The position numbers and the translations under genes are program-made. The notes beneath the pieces are model-generated. The model searched no databases and was not told the DNA's origin. It saw nothing but the letters and a program-made list of their open reading frames with translations. Below are positions 16,999-25,646 of a stretch of DNA of 64,000 nucleotides, one piece after another (within the stretch, counting starts at the first letter, position 1; every line of letters begins with the position of its first letter). Source of the stretch: Haloferax marinum (lineage in GTDB: Archaea; Halobacteriota; Halobacteria; Halobacteriales; Haloferacaceae); contig NZ_WKJQ01000001.1 of the NCBI RefSeq assembly GCF_009674625.1, positions 2,418,001 through 2,482,000 of the forward strand, written 5' to 3'.

Positions 16999-17337
16999 AT
17001 GCCGACGGGGTACGACCCGACGACGATTTGGGGTGTCATCGTCGCCGCGGGCATTCTCACCTTCGCCATCAGAGGGTCGTTCATCTACCTGTTCGGTCGT
17101 ATCGACACGGTGCCGACACGAGTGAAATCGGCGCTCGAATACGTTCCAGCGGCTATCTTCGCCGCACTCGTCCTCCCTGCCCTCGTCGCGCCGAGCGGCT
17201 CACTCGAACTCTCACTCGGGAACGAGCGACTCGTCGCGGGGACGCTCGCGGCGATTGCGGCGTGGTACACAGAGCGCGTCGTCGTCACAATCGCTGTCGG
17301 GATGATTGCACTGTGGGTGCTCCGGTTTGTGCTCTGA
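16999..17337 (+). CDS. AzlD domain membrane protein
   Basis: This 112-residue protein is the small partner of AzlC. Four hydrophobic helices are visible, with the conserved FAIRGSFIYLFGR segment near residue 17 and YVPAAIFAALVLPAL near 45. It begins immediately after the azlC stop, so both subunits are made together. Together they form the two-component export system. No separate promoter is visible. Confidence 0.87.
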   Translation: MPTGYDPTTIWGVIVAAGILTFAIRGSFIYLFGRIDTVPTRVKSALEYVPAAIFAALVLPALVAPSGSLELSLGNERLVAGTLAAIAAWYTERVVVTIAVGMIALWVLRFVL

Positions 17338-17355
17338 CCCCGAAGGAACCCGATA

Positions 17356-17967
17356 TCACTCCGAAACTGGCTGCCGAACGATCGTCTTCAACTTCTCGGG
17401 GTCGGTCCGGCGCATGTCGCTCAGATAGATTTCGTGGTGGGCGCCACGACGTTCGTACCCGTTTTGTTCGATGAACTCGTGGACGCGTTCGACGGTCGGT
17501 CCCTCCTCCGAAAACGGTCCAACGTGGAGTGTCTGTGCAGACAATCCTTCGTCGAGTTCTTCGTATCGAGTCTTCGACAACGCGGGCAGGTCTTTCTTCT
17601 CACCGACCACCTCGCGTGCCCGTTCGACAATCTCCCTGGTGACCACGTCGGGTTGCATGACCATGACCGTCCACTGCCACTCGTCTTTCTTTCCGACGTC
17701 GAAGGCGTCCATGTCGTCGGCCCACCACAGTCCTTCTAGTGGCATGACGACGTACTTCAGGTCCTGTTCGTCTTTCACGATCGAGCGAATCGCGTAACTC
17801 AATGGGTAGAGTGTCTCGACTGCGGCGCTGAACTCCGGTGACGTGTTTGGGTCGCCAGCACCGTCTATCATCAGGTAGTCGAGTGGCGGAACCTCGACGA
17901 GAGAGACGTCCTTCGCCGACTGGCGGTACAACTCCTTCAGTTCCTTCTTGTAATCGACCGATTCCAT
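17356..17967 (-). CDS. GyrI-like small-molecule-binding domain protein
   Basis: The 203-residue soluble protein resembles the stand-alone GyrI-like or SOUL-type effector-binding family, with VEVPPLDYLMIDGAGDPN near residue 24, KYVVMPLEGLWWADD near 71 and a closing GAHHEIYLSDMRRTDPEKLK. Such domains usually bind hydrophobic small molecules and are found fused to MerR/AraC regulators; here no DNA-binding domain is attached. It converges on azlD with an 18-base gap. Its own promoter must lie in the stretch that also holds the truncated propeller-gene copy. The ligand is unknown. Confidence 0.82.
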   Translation of the reverse strand: MESVDYKKELKELYRQSAKDVSLVEVPPLDYLMIDGAGDPNTSPEFSAAVETLYPLSYAIRSIVKDEQDLKYVVMPLEGLWWADDMDAFDVGKKDEWQWTVMVMQPDVVTREIVERAREVVGEKKDLPALSKTRYEELDEGLSAQTLHVGPFSEEGPTVERVHEFIEQNGYERRGAHHEIYLSDMRRTDPEKLKTIVRQPVSE

Positions 17968-18015
17968 CGTGTGTCTGTATTGACTCGACGAGACGATAAG
18001 CGTACGAGCGGCGCC

Positions 18016-18147
18016 TTACTCGGGTGGGAGCATCACCACCGAACGCCCGACAGCAAGGAGTCGAACGTCGAGTTGGTCCTAGTCTCTCCAACGATTCGGC
18101 GAGTGACAGATTGTTCCATCGGCCAACCCGGCCCACAGGTGGTCGGA
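18016..18147 (-). pseudogene. Truncated, decayed copy of the beta-propeller gene tail
   Basis: These 132 bases align without gaps to the last 132 bases of the intact propeller gene at 21,247-21,378, at roughly 85 percent identity by eye. The reading frame, the final LPPE and the stop codon position are kept, but a TAG interrupts the frame where the intact gene has TGG-GAC-CAG. Only the C-terminal 43 codons are present, so it cannot make a working propeller. The two copies lie on either side of the universal-stress/permease pair, which points to an old duplication or insertion event. Confidence 0.85.
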
Positions 18148-18204
18148 GACGGCTGCACACCCCGCGAAGGATTGAAACGACCTGGGATGGATGGTATAGG
18201 CATC

Positions 18205-18912
18205 ATGACACGTATCGACGAACTGAGAATTCTCGTTCCGGTCGATGTCTCTGAGGAGGAACCCCCCGCCCTCGATGTCATCGACCACCTCGGCGCCGTC
18301 GAGGTGGTTTTACTCGGCTATTTCCCGGTGCCGGACCAGGCCGAACCGGCACTGCTCAGGGACCAGTACGGTCCCGAGGCCGCCGACCGGCTGGACGCAG
18401 TCGCCGCCGAGCACGGTGGTCCAGCCGAGGTTCTCGTCTTCACGCACGACCGCGAGGCAACCATCGACCGCATCGCAGACGAGTACGACTGCGACGCGGT
18501 GCTGACGGGCGGACGTTCGACGGTCGTCGACCGCGTTCTCGTCCCGCTCCGTGGGGACGTGAACCTCGACCGAATCCTCGCGGTCGTCGCCGACCTACTG
18601 GTGGCGGGCAACGAGACCGCAACCCTGTTTCACTCGGTCGCAGAGGACGCCGATCCAACCCAGGGAGAACTACTCCTCATTGGTGCCGTCGACCGCCTGG
18701 TCGAGTACGGGGTCGACCGCGACAAGGTCGACTGGCGGCTCTCGGAGGGCGGTGATCCACAGACCGACATCGTCGAACTTGGAGCGGAGTACGACCTCGT
18801 CGTCCTTGGCGAGACCGAGCCCTCGCTCCGCGAGCGCATCATCGGTGACGTCCTCTCAGCAATCGTCGACGCGCTCGAGGTCCCGGCGCTCATCGTGAGG
18901 GATGTCGAGTGA
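18205..18912 (+). CDS. Universal stress protein (tandem UspA-like)
   Basis: I start at the ATG at 18,205 (235 residues, MTRIDELRILVPVDV); codons further upstream run through the truncated propeller copy and are not coding. The protein contains two UspA-like alpha-beta units. The first is degenerate and the second includes DRVLVPLRGDVNLDRILAVV and a closing ALIVRDVE. UspA proteins bind nucleotides or small effectors during stress. It overlaps the next gene by 11 bases, so it is translated with an amino acid permease that itself carries UspA domains. A role in regulating that transporter is likely but inferred. Confidence 0.8.
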   Translation: MTRIDELRILVPVDVSEEEPPALDVIDHLGAVEVVLLGYFPVPDQAEPALLRDQYGPEAADRLDAVAAEHGGPAEVLVFTHDREATIDRIADEYDCDAVLTGGRSTVVDRVLVPLRGDVNLDRILAVVADLLVAGNETATLFHSVAEDADPTQGELLLIGAVDRLVEYGVDRDKVDWRLSEGGDPQTDIVELGAEYDLVVLGETEPSLRERIIGDVLSAIVDALEVPALIVRDVE

Positions 18913-21127
18913 CCCGACACGCTACGAGACGGAGGAGCGACAGATGAGCGTCGAGGGGAGCGAACTCGAGCGTACGCTCGGATTCGTCGAGGCGATGACG
19001 CTCGGCGGAGGGACGATGATCGGTGCGGGAATATTCATCCTCCCCGGAATCGCCGCTGAAACCGCTGGCCCCGCCAGTTCGGTCTCCTACGCTATCGCTG
19101 GCTTCGTCGCGTTGCTCGCGGCGCTTTCACTTTCCGAGCTGGCGACTGGAATGCCCATCGCAGGCGGGAGCTATCACTACGTCAACCGAGCGCTCGGCGG
19201 ACTCTTCGGGGCCGTCGTCGGTTGGGGTATGTGGACGGGGCTGATGTTCGCGAGCGCGTTCTACATGATTGGCTTTGGCCAGTATCTCGTCGAGCCGATT
19301 CCGTTCCTCGACGGACGGGTCTTCATCGTCGGCCTCGGCCTCGTCGGGCTTGTCCTCCTCCTCGGGGTCAACTACTACGGCACCGAGGAGTCGAGCGCCT
19401 TCCAGAACGTCACCATCGGGGTCGAGACTGCCATCATCCTCGTCTTCGTCGCGGTCGGCGTGTTCTTCATCGACCCCGGGAACCTCGAACCGTTCGCCCC
19501 GTTCGGACCTGGTGGTGTCGTCGCCACGACTGGTATCGTCTTCATCTCGTTCCTCGGCTTCGAAATCATCGCCACCGTCGCGGGCGAAATCAAAAATCCC
19601 AGTCGAATCATCCCGCTGTCGATGATTCTCTCGGTGGTGCTGGTGACCATCCTCTACGTCCTCGTCATGCTCGTCAGCACTGGCGTGATCCCCTTCGAGT
19701 CGCTCGGCGACTCGCCAATCCCGGTTTCGGACGTGGCCGTCACCTACCTCGGTCCGGCGGGGGTCGTCGCAATCGTCTTCGCCGCCATCATCGCGGCGAT
19801 ATCGAGCTCGAACTCCTCGATACTCGCAGCCTCACGGGTCATCTACGCCATGGGCAGAGACGGAGTCGTGACCGACTGGTTCAACGTGAGCCACCCTCGG
19901 TTCTACACGCCCCACCGAGCCATCGCGGCCACTGGCGTCGTGACGGCGCTGTTGATTCTCGTCGGCCTCGAGGTGGAGACGATTATCGCGCTGCTCGCAG
20001 AGGCGGCGAGTTTCAGCTTCCTCGTCGCGTACTCGCTCGTCCACGTCTCGCTCGTCGTCTTCCGGCGGGCCGACCCGGACGGCTACGACCCCTCCTTTGC
20101 GCTCCCGCGACCCCTCTACCCGGCCGTCCCCATACTGGGGGTGGTGCTGTCGCTCCTCGTCGTCTCGCAGATGGCGACTGTCGTCGTCGTCATCGGGACG
20201 GGCATCGTCATCTTTGGAGTCGTCTGGTACGCAACGTACACACGGGGACGTGTAGTGAGTGAAGGGCTTCTCAGCGAGGCGATTCGTGGGAAGCCAGCCG
20301 AGCCGTACCGCGTGGTCGTTCCGGTGGCGAACCCGGCGACACAGCGTGGGCTCCTCCGTCTGGCAGCGGCCAGCGCACACGCCAACGAAGACCGAGGGAC
20401 GCCCGAACTCGTCGCGGTCAACGTCACGCCGGTCGCTCACCCGTCGCCGCTTCAGAACGTCGAGGCCGACCGCTTCGAGCATCAGCGCGACCTTCTCAAC
20501 AACGCCCACGACATCGCGGCCGAGATGGACGTCACCCTCCGGACCAGGACGGTGGTCGCTGCTGACGTTGGAGAGGCGATACTCGACGTGCTCGAAGAGG
20601 AGGCCGCCGACGAGGTCATCCTCGGCTGGGACGGGACGCTCGACCGCGACGGCCACGTCTTCGGTGCAACGGTCGACCCGGTTGTTCGGAGCGCTAGCTG
20701 TGACGTCTCACTCGTCAACCTCAGAACCGAGACCGTCGGAACGCCGGTGGCGCTCATCGCCCCTGGACACAACGCGCCCGTCGTCGCACACCAAGCAGCC
20801 GAATTTGCGACCGTCGACGGGGCCGTCCCGACCCTGCTGAACGTTCAGTCTCCCCGAGGGAAGAACGACTCGAACGCCGAGGAACGGGGGCGGACGATCG
20901 TCGTCGACGCCGCCGAGGCGGCGGGACTTGCTCCCAGCGACTACGACATACAGGTCGTCGTCGCCGACGATATCGGTCGGGCGATCGTCGAAGCGACCAG
21001 TCAGTACGACACCGTCTGCGTGGGTCTCTCGGGGCGGACTGAGGGGTCCCGAATACCCTTCGGAACGGTCACCGAACGAGTCGTGCACGACGTCCCGAGC
21101 AACGTCGCCCTGATACGCGGTTCGTGA
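18902..21127 (+). CDS. APC-family amino acid permease fused to C-terminal UspA domains
   Basis: The 741-residue protein is a fusion. Residues about 20-455 form a 12-helix APC transporter with the substrate-site helix GGGTMIGAGIFILPG, the IASSSNSS-like helix (AAISSSNSSILAASR) and GRDGVVTDWF. Residues about 470-741 form two UspA domains (PYRVVVPVANP, then VALIAPGHNAPVVAHQA). Such permease-Usp fusions are known in haloarchaea, where the Usp part is thought to sense nucleotide or stress and tune uptake. The substrate is probably a cationic or neutral amino acid. Its start lies inside the preceding usp gene. The cassette sits between the truncated and intact copies of a propeller-gene tail. Confidence 0.88.
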   Translation: MSSDPTRYETEERQMSVEGSELERTLGFVEAMTLGGGTMIGAGIFILPGIAAETAGPASSVSYAIAGFVALLAALSLSELATGMPIAGGSYHYVNRALGGLFGAVVGWGMWTGLMFASAFYMIGFGQYLVEPIPFLDGRVFIVGLGLVGLVLLLGVNYYGTEESSAFQNVTIGVETAIILVFVAVGVFFIDPGNLEPFAPFGPGGVVATTGIVFISFLGFEIIATVAGEIKNPSRIIPLSMILSVVLVTILYVLVMLVSTGVIPFESLGDSPIPVSDVAVTYLGPAGVVAIVFAAIIAAISSSNSSILAASRVIYAMGRDGVVTDWFNVSHPRFYTPHRAIAATGVVTALLILVGLEVETIIALLAEAASFSFLVAYSLVHVSLVVFRRADPDGYDPSFALPRPLYPAVPILGVVLSLLVVSQMATVVVVIGTGIVIFGVVWYATYTRGRVVSEGLLSEAIRGKPAEPYRVVVPVANPATQRGLLRLAAASAHANEDRGTPELVAVNVTPVAHPSPLQNVEADRFEHQRDLLNNAHDIAAEMDVTLRTRTVVAADVGEAILDVLEEEAADEVILGWDGTLDRDGHVFGATVDPVVRSASCDVSLVNLRTETVGTPVALIAPGHNAPVVAHQAAEFATVDGAVPTLLNVQSPRGKNDSNAEERGRTIVVDAAEAAGLAPSDYDIQVVVADDIGRAIVEATSQYDTVCVGLSGRTEGSRIPFGTVTERVVHDVPSNVALIRGS

Positions 21128-21181
21128 GCGCCCCTCGACGCTCCGCTACAGATAAGCAAGGTGGGTGACTCGGGGTCGTAC

Positions 21182-21230
21182 GGAAATCAAAGATTCCCGC
21201 GATGACGAGACGCAGAGCGTCTCGAACCAC
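21182..21230. repeat. Double-hairpin repeat, copy 1
   Basis: Two hairpins lie side by side. The first is GGAAATC / GATTCCC (one mismatch, loop AAA). The second is CGAGACGC / GCGTCTCG with loop AGA at 21,206-21,224, inside the wider motif GATGACGAGACGC...GCGTCTCGAACCAC. The same motif with the same two-hairpin layout recurs in inverted orientation at 54,975-55,026. It lies between two converging stop codons and could be a terminator, but its recurrence suggests a repeat family. Confidence 0.6.
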
Positions 21231-21246
21231 TTGACTCCAAAGCGGT

Positions 21247-22239
21247 TCACTCCGGTGGGAGCATCACCATCGAACGCTCGACAGCAGGGAGTCGAACGTC
21301 GAGTTGGTCCCAGTCGGTGCCCCGGTTCGGCGAGTGCCAGACTGACCCGTCGGCCAATCCAGCCCACAGGTGGTCGGGCATCGATGGGTCCGTACAGAGT
21401 GCGTACGGCATCGACGTCCCGTTGATTCCATCGAGTCGCACCCATCGTCCCTCACCGGTGCGACGGAATATCGTCGCCTTCGCGTCTCCGCCGCCGTGGG
21501 CCGCAAACGGGCCAGTCGAGGCAGAGACGTACCAGACGTCAGGATTCACTGGATGGGCAGCGACGCTCCACCCGTACCCCCGGTCGAGTCCTCCGTTGGG
21601 TTTTCGCCACGTCTCGCCGCCATCTGTACTCCGTGCACCGGGTCGCTTCCCGATTCCTGCGCCGCCTTCGTAGACGGAGTCGGAATCGGTAGGATGCCAG
21701 ACGAGACTGTGGCAGTCTCGAATCGCTTTCGGACGGTGGTTCGACCACGTCTCACCACCGTCTGTACTTCGGACGACGGCCCCGAACTCGATGCCGGCGA
21801 CGAGGAGGTCGGAGTCGCTGGGTGACACCGCGAGTGCCTGTACGTACGCCGTAAACGGTGGCGACGCCGGCGAGCGCCACATCCGCCGACCACGGATGTG
21901 CTGGAAGGATTCGGATTCACTCCACGTCGCTCCACCGTCGTCTGACCGGAACACACCCGATGGCCGAACGCCTGCGTAGAGTCGCTGTGGGTCGCTCGGC
22001 GCGACGGCGACGGCCATCACTGTCTCGTCGGTGAGCCTCGTCTGTGTCCACGTCGTCCCCCTGTCGCTCGACAGGAAGACGCCACTGTCTTCGGTCCCTG
22101 CGAGAACAACCCCCGACCCGAGAGGGCCGGTTGCCAGCGACGAAACCGAGTGACTCTGTAGCTCTGTAGCGGTCGGTTCCCCTGCTGCCGCTCTCGCGAT
22201 GCCACTCCTCGTCGTCGATACGAAACGTCGTTCGGTCAT
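21247..22239 (-). CDS. BNR/Ycf48-like beta-propeller protein
   Basis: The ATG at 22,239 gives 330 residues starting MTERRFVSTT; a longer frame to 22,260 is possible. The protein has repeated blades with the sialidase Asp-box pattern S-x-D-x-G-x-T-W (SSDRGTTWTQ, SDDGGATWSE, STDGGETWSN, STDGGETWRK), giving a six- or seven-blade propeller. There is no signal peptide, so it acts in the cytoplasm or by a non-classical route, and no sialidase active-site set is visible. The 3' end is the parent of the truncated copy at 18,016. I know of no defined role; a binding or assembly platform is the usual guess for this fold. Confidence 0.8.
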   Translation of the reverse strand: MTERRFVSTTRSGIARAAAGEPTATELQSHSVSSLATGPLGSGVVLAGTEDSGVFLSSDRGTTWTQTRLTDETVMAVAVAPSDPQRLYAGVRPSGVFRSDDGGATWSESESFQHIRGRRMWRSPASPPFTAYVQALAVSPSDSDLLVAGIEFGAVVRSTDGGETWSNHRPKAIRDCHSLVWHPTDSDSVYEGGAGIGKRPGARSTDGGETWRKPNGGLDRGYGWSVAAHPVNPDVWYVSASTGPFAAHGGGDAKATIFRRTGEGRWVRLDGINGTSMPYALCTDPSMPDHLWAGLADGSVWHSPNRGTDWDQLDVRLPAVERSMVMLPPE

Positions 22240-22396
22240 CGTTGCCTCCTCCCCGACCACTCACACGACTGTGCTGTGTGGTACCTTAGTACAGTAGGAT
22301 GGCTGAACTGATAATCGTTCCTCGGAGTGTGGGGGCGCGTCGCTGTTCCTCAGCCTCGTAGCACAGCAAAAAGATGGATCGAGTCGACGTAGCCGA

Positions 22397-24328
22397 CTAG
22401 TCGTCTGCAGGTGCAGCCGAGTCGCCACGGGAGACGCCCGTGCCTGGCCCGATGTCGATGCCGAGTTCTTCGAGACGCTCGTCGGGGACGACACCGTCGA
22501 CCCACTGGCGACGTGCGTAGTACTCTTCTTTCATCTCGTCGAGCTCACACAGTTGGCCTTCGGACGCGCCCTGGCCTGGGATTGCCTCGTCGCCGGGGAT
22601 GAAGCGTCCCGGCAGCGAGTCGTCCGCACCGTCGAACCCTGCGAGGTTGTTGTAGTAACGCTCGAGGGTGTAGATGCGGTCACCGGTCTCGAGGAGTTCG
22701 TCTTCGGTGACGTCGAGGCCGGTCATGCCGTTGTACTGCAGGACGTACTCTTCGATACCTTCTGCGAAGGCGTTGAACTTGCAGATGTCGAAGGAGTCCG
22801 AGATGGCGTGCATGTCCTGGAACAGCGCCACGAGTTCGCCCTTGCCGCGCCATTCGTGCGGGTCGGCCTTCTCCGGGATGCCGAGAATCTCGGCCGAGGG
22901 CGTGTAGCCACGGAGGTGGCACGCACCGCGGTTGGAGGTGGCGTAGCCGATGCCCATGCCTTTCATACAGCGTGGGTCGTACGCTGGGATGGTCTGACCC
23001 TTGACGGCCAGCGAGTTGTTGTGGGCGTTGAAGCGCTCGGCGAGTCCGTTGGCACCCTCTGCGAGTGCGTCGGCGAGTTCGCCGTCGCGGTTAGCAACCT
23101 CGTCGATGAGGTCGATCATGCGCTCGGTGTCACCCCAGTCGAGTTGCTCGTCGAGTTTGTCGAGTTTGCCCTCTTCGGACATCTCCATGGCCATCGCCAT
23201 CATGTTCCCCATCTCGATGGTGTCGACGCCCATGTCGTTACAGCGCTCGATCATGACGGCGACTTCGTCACGCTCGGTGTGGCCGGCGTTCGGCCCGAGT
23301 GCGTACGCCGACTCGTACTCGTACGACTCCGTACGGACGTTCATCTCCTCGCCCTTGTGCATAATCGACACTTCGACTTCCTTCTTACAGGCGACCGGGC
23401 AGGAGTGACAGGTCGGTTCGTCGACGAGGATGTTCTCACGGACGTTCTCGCCGGAGACCCGTTCGGCGTCGATATCGACGCCCTCGGATTCTCGGTATGC
23501 GCCCGTCGAAGTGTACTTCCCGTTCTTCGTCGGAAGCCCGTCGAGTTCCTCGCCCGCGTTCATCAGGACGTTCGTCCCGTACAGCGAGAGACCACCGGAG
23601 TTCGGGCCGGTAACTTCGGACTCGCGGATGAGTTCCATCGCCTGCTGGTAGCCTTTCTTGAACGTCTCTGGGTCAGCAGGTTTCGGCATCTTCGTGCCGG
23701 ATTTCACGACGACGGCTTTGAGGTTCTTCGACCCCATGACTGCGCCCGTGCCGCCGCGGCCCGACGCACGGTCGTCCTCGTTGACGATACAGGCGTACTT
23801 GACCTGATTCTCGCCACCGGGGCCGATCGCCATCACCGAGAGGTTCTTCCCGAGCGTTCCGCCGACTTCGGCTTCGAGTTCGGAGATAGCGTCGTGGACA
23901 CCCCAGCCCCAGATTTCACGCGCGTCGTGGAGCTCCACCTCACCGTCTTCGACGACGGCGTAGACCGGGTGTTCGGCCTTCCCTTCGAACAGCAGGCCGT
24001 CCATTCCGGACCACTTGAGACGGGCACCGCTCCACCCACCGTGGTGGGAGTCGGTGACGGTCCCCGTGAGCGGAGATTTCGTCACCACGGCGATTCGGCC
24101 ACTCATCACGGTCTGTGTGCCGGTGAGCGGCCCTGTCATGAAGGCGAGCAGGTTGTCCGGCCCCAGTGGGTCCACATCTGCACCCTGGTCGAAGACGTAC
24201 TTCACACCGAGGCCACGGGCACCGATGTATTTCTTCGCGTCCTCGTCGTCGATTCCTTCGTAATGTACCTCACCAAGAGACAGGTCGACCCGTGCGACTC
24301 TGTCCTGATAACCACCGAGTTCTGTCAT
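22397..24328 (-). CDS. aor: Aldehyde ferredoxin oxidoreductase
   Basis: The 643-residue protein is a full-length tungsten-pterin aldehyde ferredoxin oxidoreductase. The N-terminal domain with GARGLGVKYVFDQG and the SGRIAVVTKSPLTG segment binds the bis-pterin cofactor. CHSCPVAC at 307-314 gives three iron-sulfur ligands, and a later Cys in SFDICKF is the likely fourth. It oxidises aldehydes to acids and reduces ferredoxin in the cytoplasm. No chaperone or accessory gene is adjacent; the MoaD-like samp3 block 7 kb away could serve pterin synthesis. A 30-base gap after its start separates it from non-coding sequence, so it is probably a single-gene unit. The exact aldehyde is unknown. Confidence 0.93.
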   Translation of the reverse strand: MTELGGYQDRVARVDLSLGEVHYEGIDDEDAKKYIGARGLGVKYVFDQGADVDPLGPDNLLAFMTGPLTGTQTVMSGRIAVVTKSPLTGTVTDSHHGGWSGARLKWSGMDGLLFEGKAEHPVYAVVEDGEVELHDAREIWGWGVHDAISELEAEVGGTLGKNLSVMAIGPGGENQVKYACIVNEDDRASGRGGTGAVMGSKNLKAVVVKSGTKMPKPADPETFKKGYQQAMELIRESEVTGPNSGGLSLYGTNVLMNAGEELDGLPTKNGKYTSTGAYRESEGVDIDAERVSGENVRENILVDEPTCHSCPVACKKEVEVSIMHKGEEMNVRTESYEYESAYALGPNAGHTERDEVAVMIERCNDMGVDTIEMGNMMAMAMEMSEEGKLDKLDEQLDWGDTERMIDLIDEVANRDGELADALAEGANGLAERFNAHNNSLAVKGQTIPAYDPRCMKGMGIGYATSNRGACHLRGYTPSAEILGIPEKADPHEWRGKGELVALFQDMHAISDSFDICKFNAFAEGIEEYVLQYNGMTGLDVTEDELLETGDRIYTLERYYNNLAGFDGADDSLPGRFIPGDEAIPGQGASEGQLCELDEMKEEYYARRQWVDGVVPDERLEELGIDIGPGTGVSRGDSAAPADD

Positions 24329-24454
24329 TGTAATCCTCGTTGATTATATACGGTTGCTAGTGGGTTAGTGATTCCCACACCAATGTAACCAGAATCGGTT
24401 TCGTGCTTCTGAGCCTACACCGCACGGTCAGTGAATTGCGGCAATCTATGCGAC

Positions 24455-25522
24455 TTATCCCGGTTTCGGGCCGGCCGACCTGAGCGCGACACTCCCAGTA
24501 GCGTCGATGACAATACTTGCAGGCCCTCGCGGGGGACACGACCACCACATTCCTGAGGCCTCCACACCGGTCTCCAGACGGGCGAAGACCTGCTTCGGCC
24601 CCGACTCGACGACAGGGACGAGGTCGCGGGTCTCGCCCGGTACGAGGTCGAGTTCCTGTTCGAACGTGTCGGTCTCCGACTCGATTCGCAGTGAGAGTCG
24701 GTGCGGCTGGTCGTCTCGGTTTTCGAGGGTGAGTGTCGTATTTGCCGGGCCGCACCCGACTGCACCGCTTTCGGTGTCGACGTACTTCGTCGGTTCGTCG
24801 GGGACGAGCCACGGTGTATCGACCGTCACGTCGTCAGTTTCGAGGACGACTCGGTAGGTTCCCGTCCGATAGGTTATCGGCACCGACAGCCGAGTTTCCG
24901 ACGGAATCCGATAGGTCCGCTCGAGGAGTGTCGTACCGAACAGGTCGACCCGGAGTCGGGCCGTGGTCTCGCTTCCGGGGTTCTCGACGACGACGCCGGC
25001 GGGAGCGTACCAGCGTCCCGACCCGTCCCCGACGAGTGGCAGGTCGGGTTCCTCTCCGCCGTCGGCAATCGAGCACTCACGGTTCGGGTCGCAAGAGACC
25101 CGCCCCCAGAACTCCGCTGACTCCCGCCCGAGGACGACTTCCAACCCGTCGCGGACGCCGCCGACGGTCCACGCCGTGGTCGCCCGGATGCCGGTGTCCG
25201 TCTCGACGACCACCGCGGTCTCTCCGAGTGGGAGGTCCACCCGATTCGTGTTTCGTTCGCCGGGAACGAGGTCGATAGTCTCGAAGTAAACGTCACGACC
25301 ACCGCGGGTGACCCCCACCGAGGTGAATACGGGACTAGGCGTCGTATTCCAGACCGAGAGCTGGCGCTCGACCCGCTCTTCTGCGGGGGTCGTCGTCTGT
25401 TCGACGGTTGTCCCGTCGTTCGGAGTGGGCGTCTCCGTCTCTGTCTCGCCCTCCGGTGACCCACACCCCGCGAGGCCGGTGACGCTGGCCGCGACGAGCG
25501 AGAGGAGGGCACGGCGATTCAT
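24455..25522 (-). CDS. Haloarchaeal secreted lipoprotein with beta-sandwich domains
   Basis: The 355-residue protein begins MNRRALLSLVAASVTGLAGC, a twin-arginine-type signal with a lipobox ending at Cys20, so the mature form is probably a Tat-exported lipoprotein outside the membrane. After a Thr/Pro linker (residues 22-45) come about three domains of Ig-like strands (e.g. LVPGERNTNRVDLPLGETAV and LELVPGETRDLVPV-type repeats). No metal or substrate site is recognised. It stands alone between aor and the archaeosine gene. The family appears haloarchaea-specific and has no assigned role. Confidence 0.75.
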   Translation of the reverse strand: MNRRALLSLVAASVTGLAGCGSPEGETETETPTPNDGTTVEQTTTPAEERVERQLSVWNTTPSPVFTSVGVTRGGRDVYFETIDLVPGERNTNRVDLPLGETAVVVETDTGIRATTAWTVGGVRDGLEVVLGRESAEFWGRVSCDPNRECSIADGGEEPDLPLVGDGSGRWYAPAGVVVENPGSETTARLRVDLFGTTLLERTYRIPSETRLSVPITYRTGTYRVVLETDDVTVDTPWLVPDEPTKYVDTESGAVGCGPANTTLTLENRDDQPHRLSLRIESETDTFEQELDLVPGETRDLVPVVESGPKQVFARLETGVEASGMWWSCPPRGPASIVIDATGSVALRSAGPKPG

Positions 25523-25646
25523 ACCCCTGTATAGGGCACCGTGTCATATGAACGTCGGCGAGGAGATGTGACCGTGGCGCGCTTCCGACGCCGCGGGCGC
25601 ACGCCAGACGAAGCGGCTTTACGCCCCCATCCGATAGGAGAGTCCA

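Noticed and set aside
17971-18204. N-terminal extension of the usp gene
   Set aside because: It runs antisense through the truncated propeller copy and shows no Usp pattern.
22553-24343. 596-codon open frame opposite aldehyde ferredoxin oxidoreductase
   Set aside because: It is the complement of a strong, fully conserved gene and arises from the high G+C third positions; its sequence shows no family pattern.
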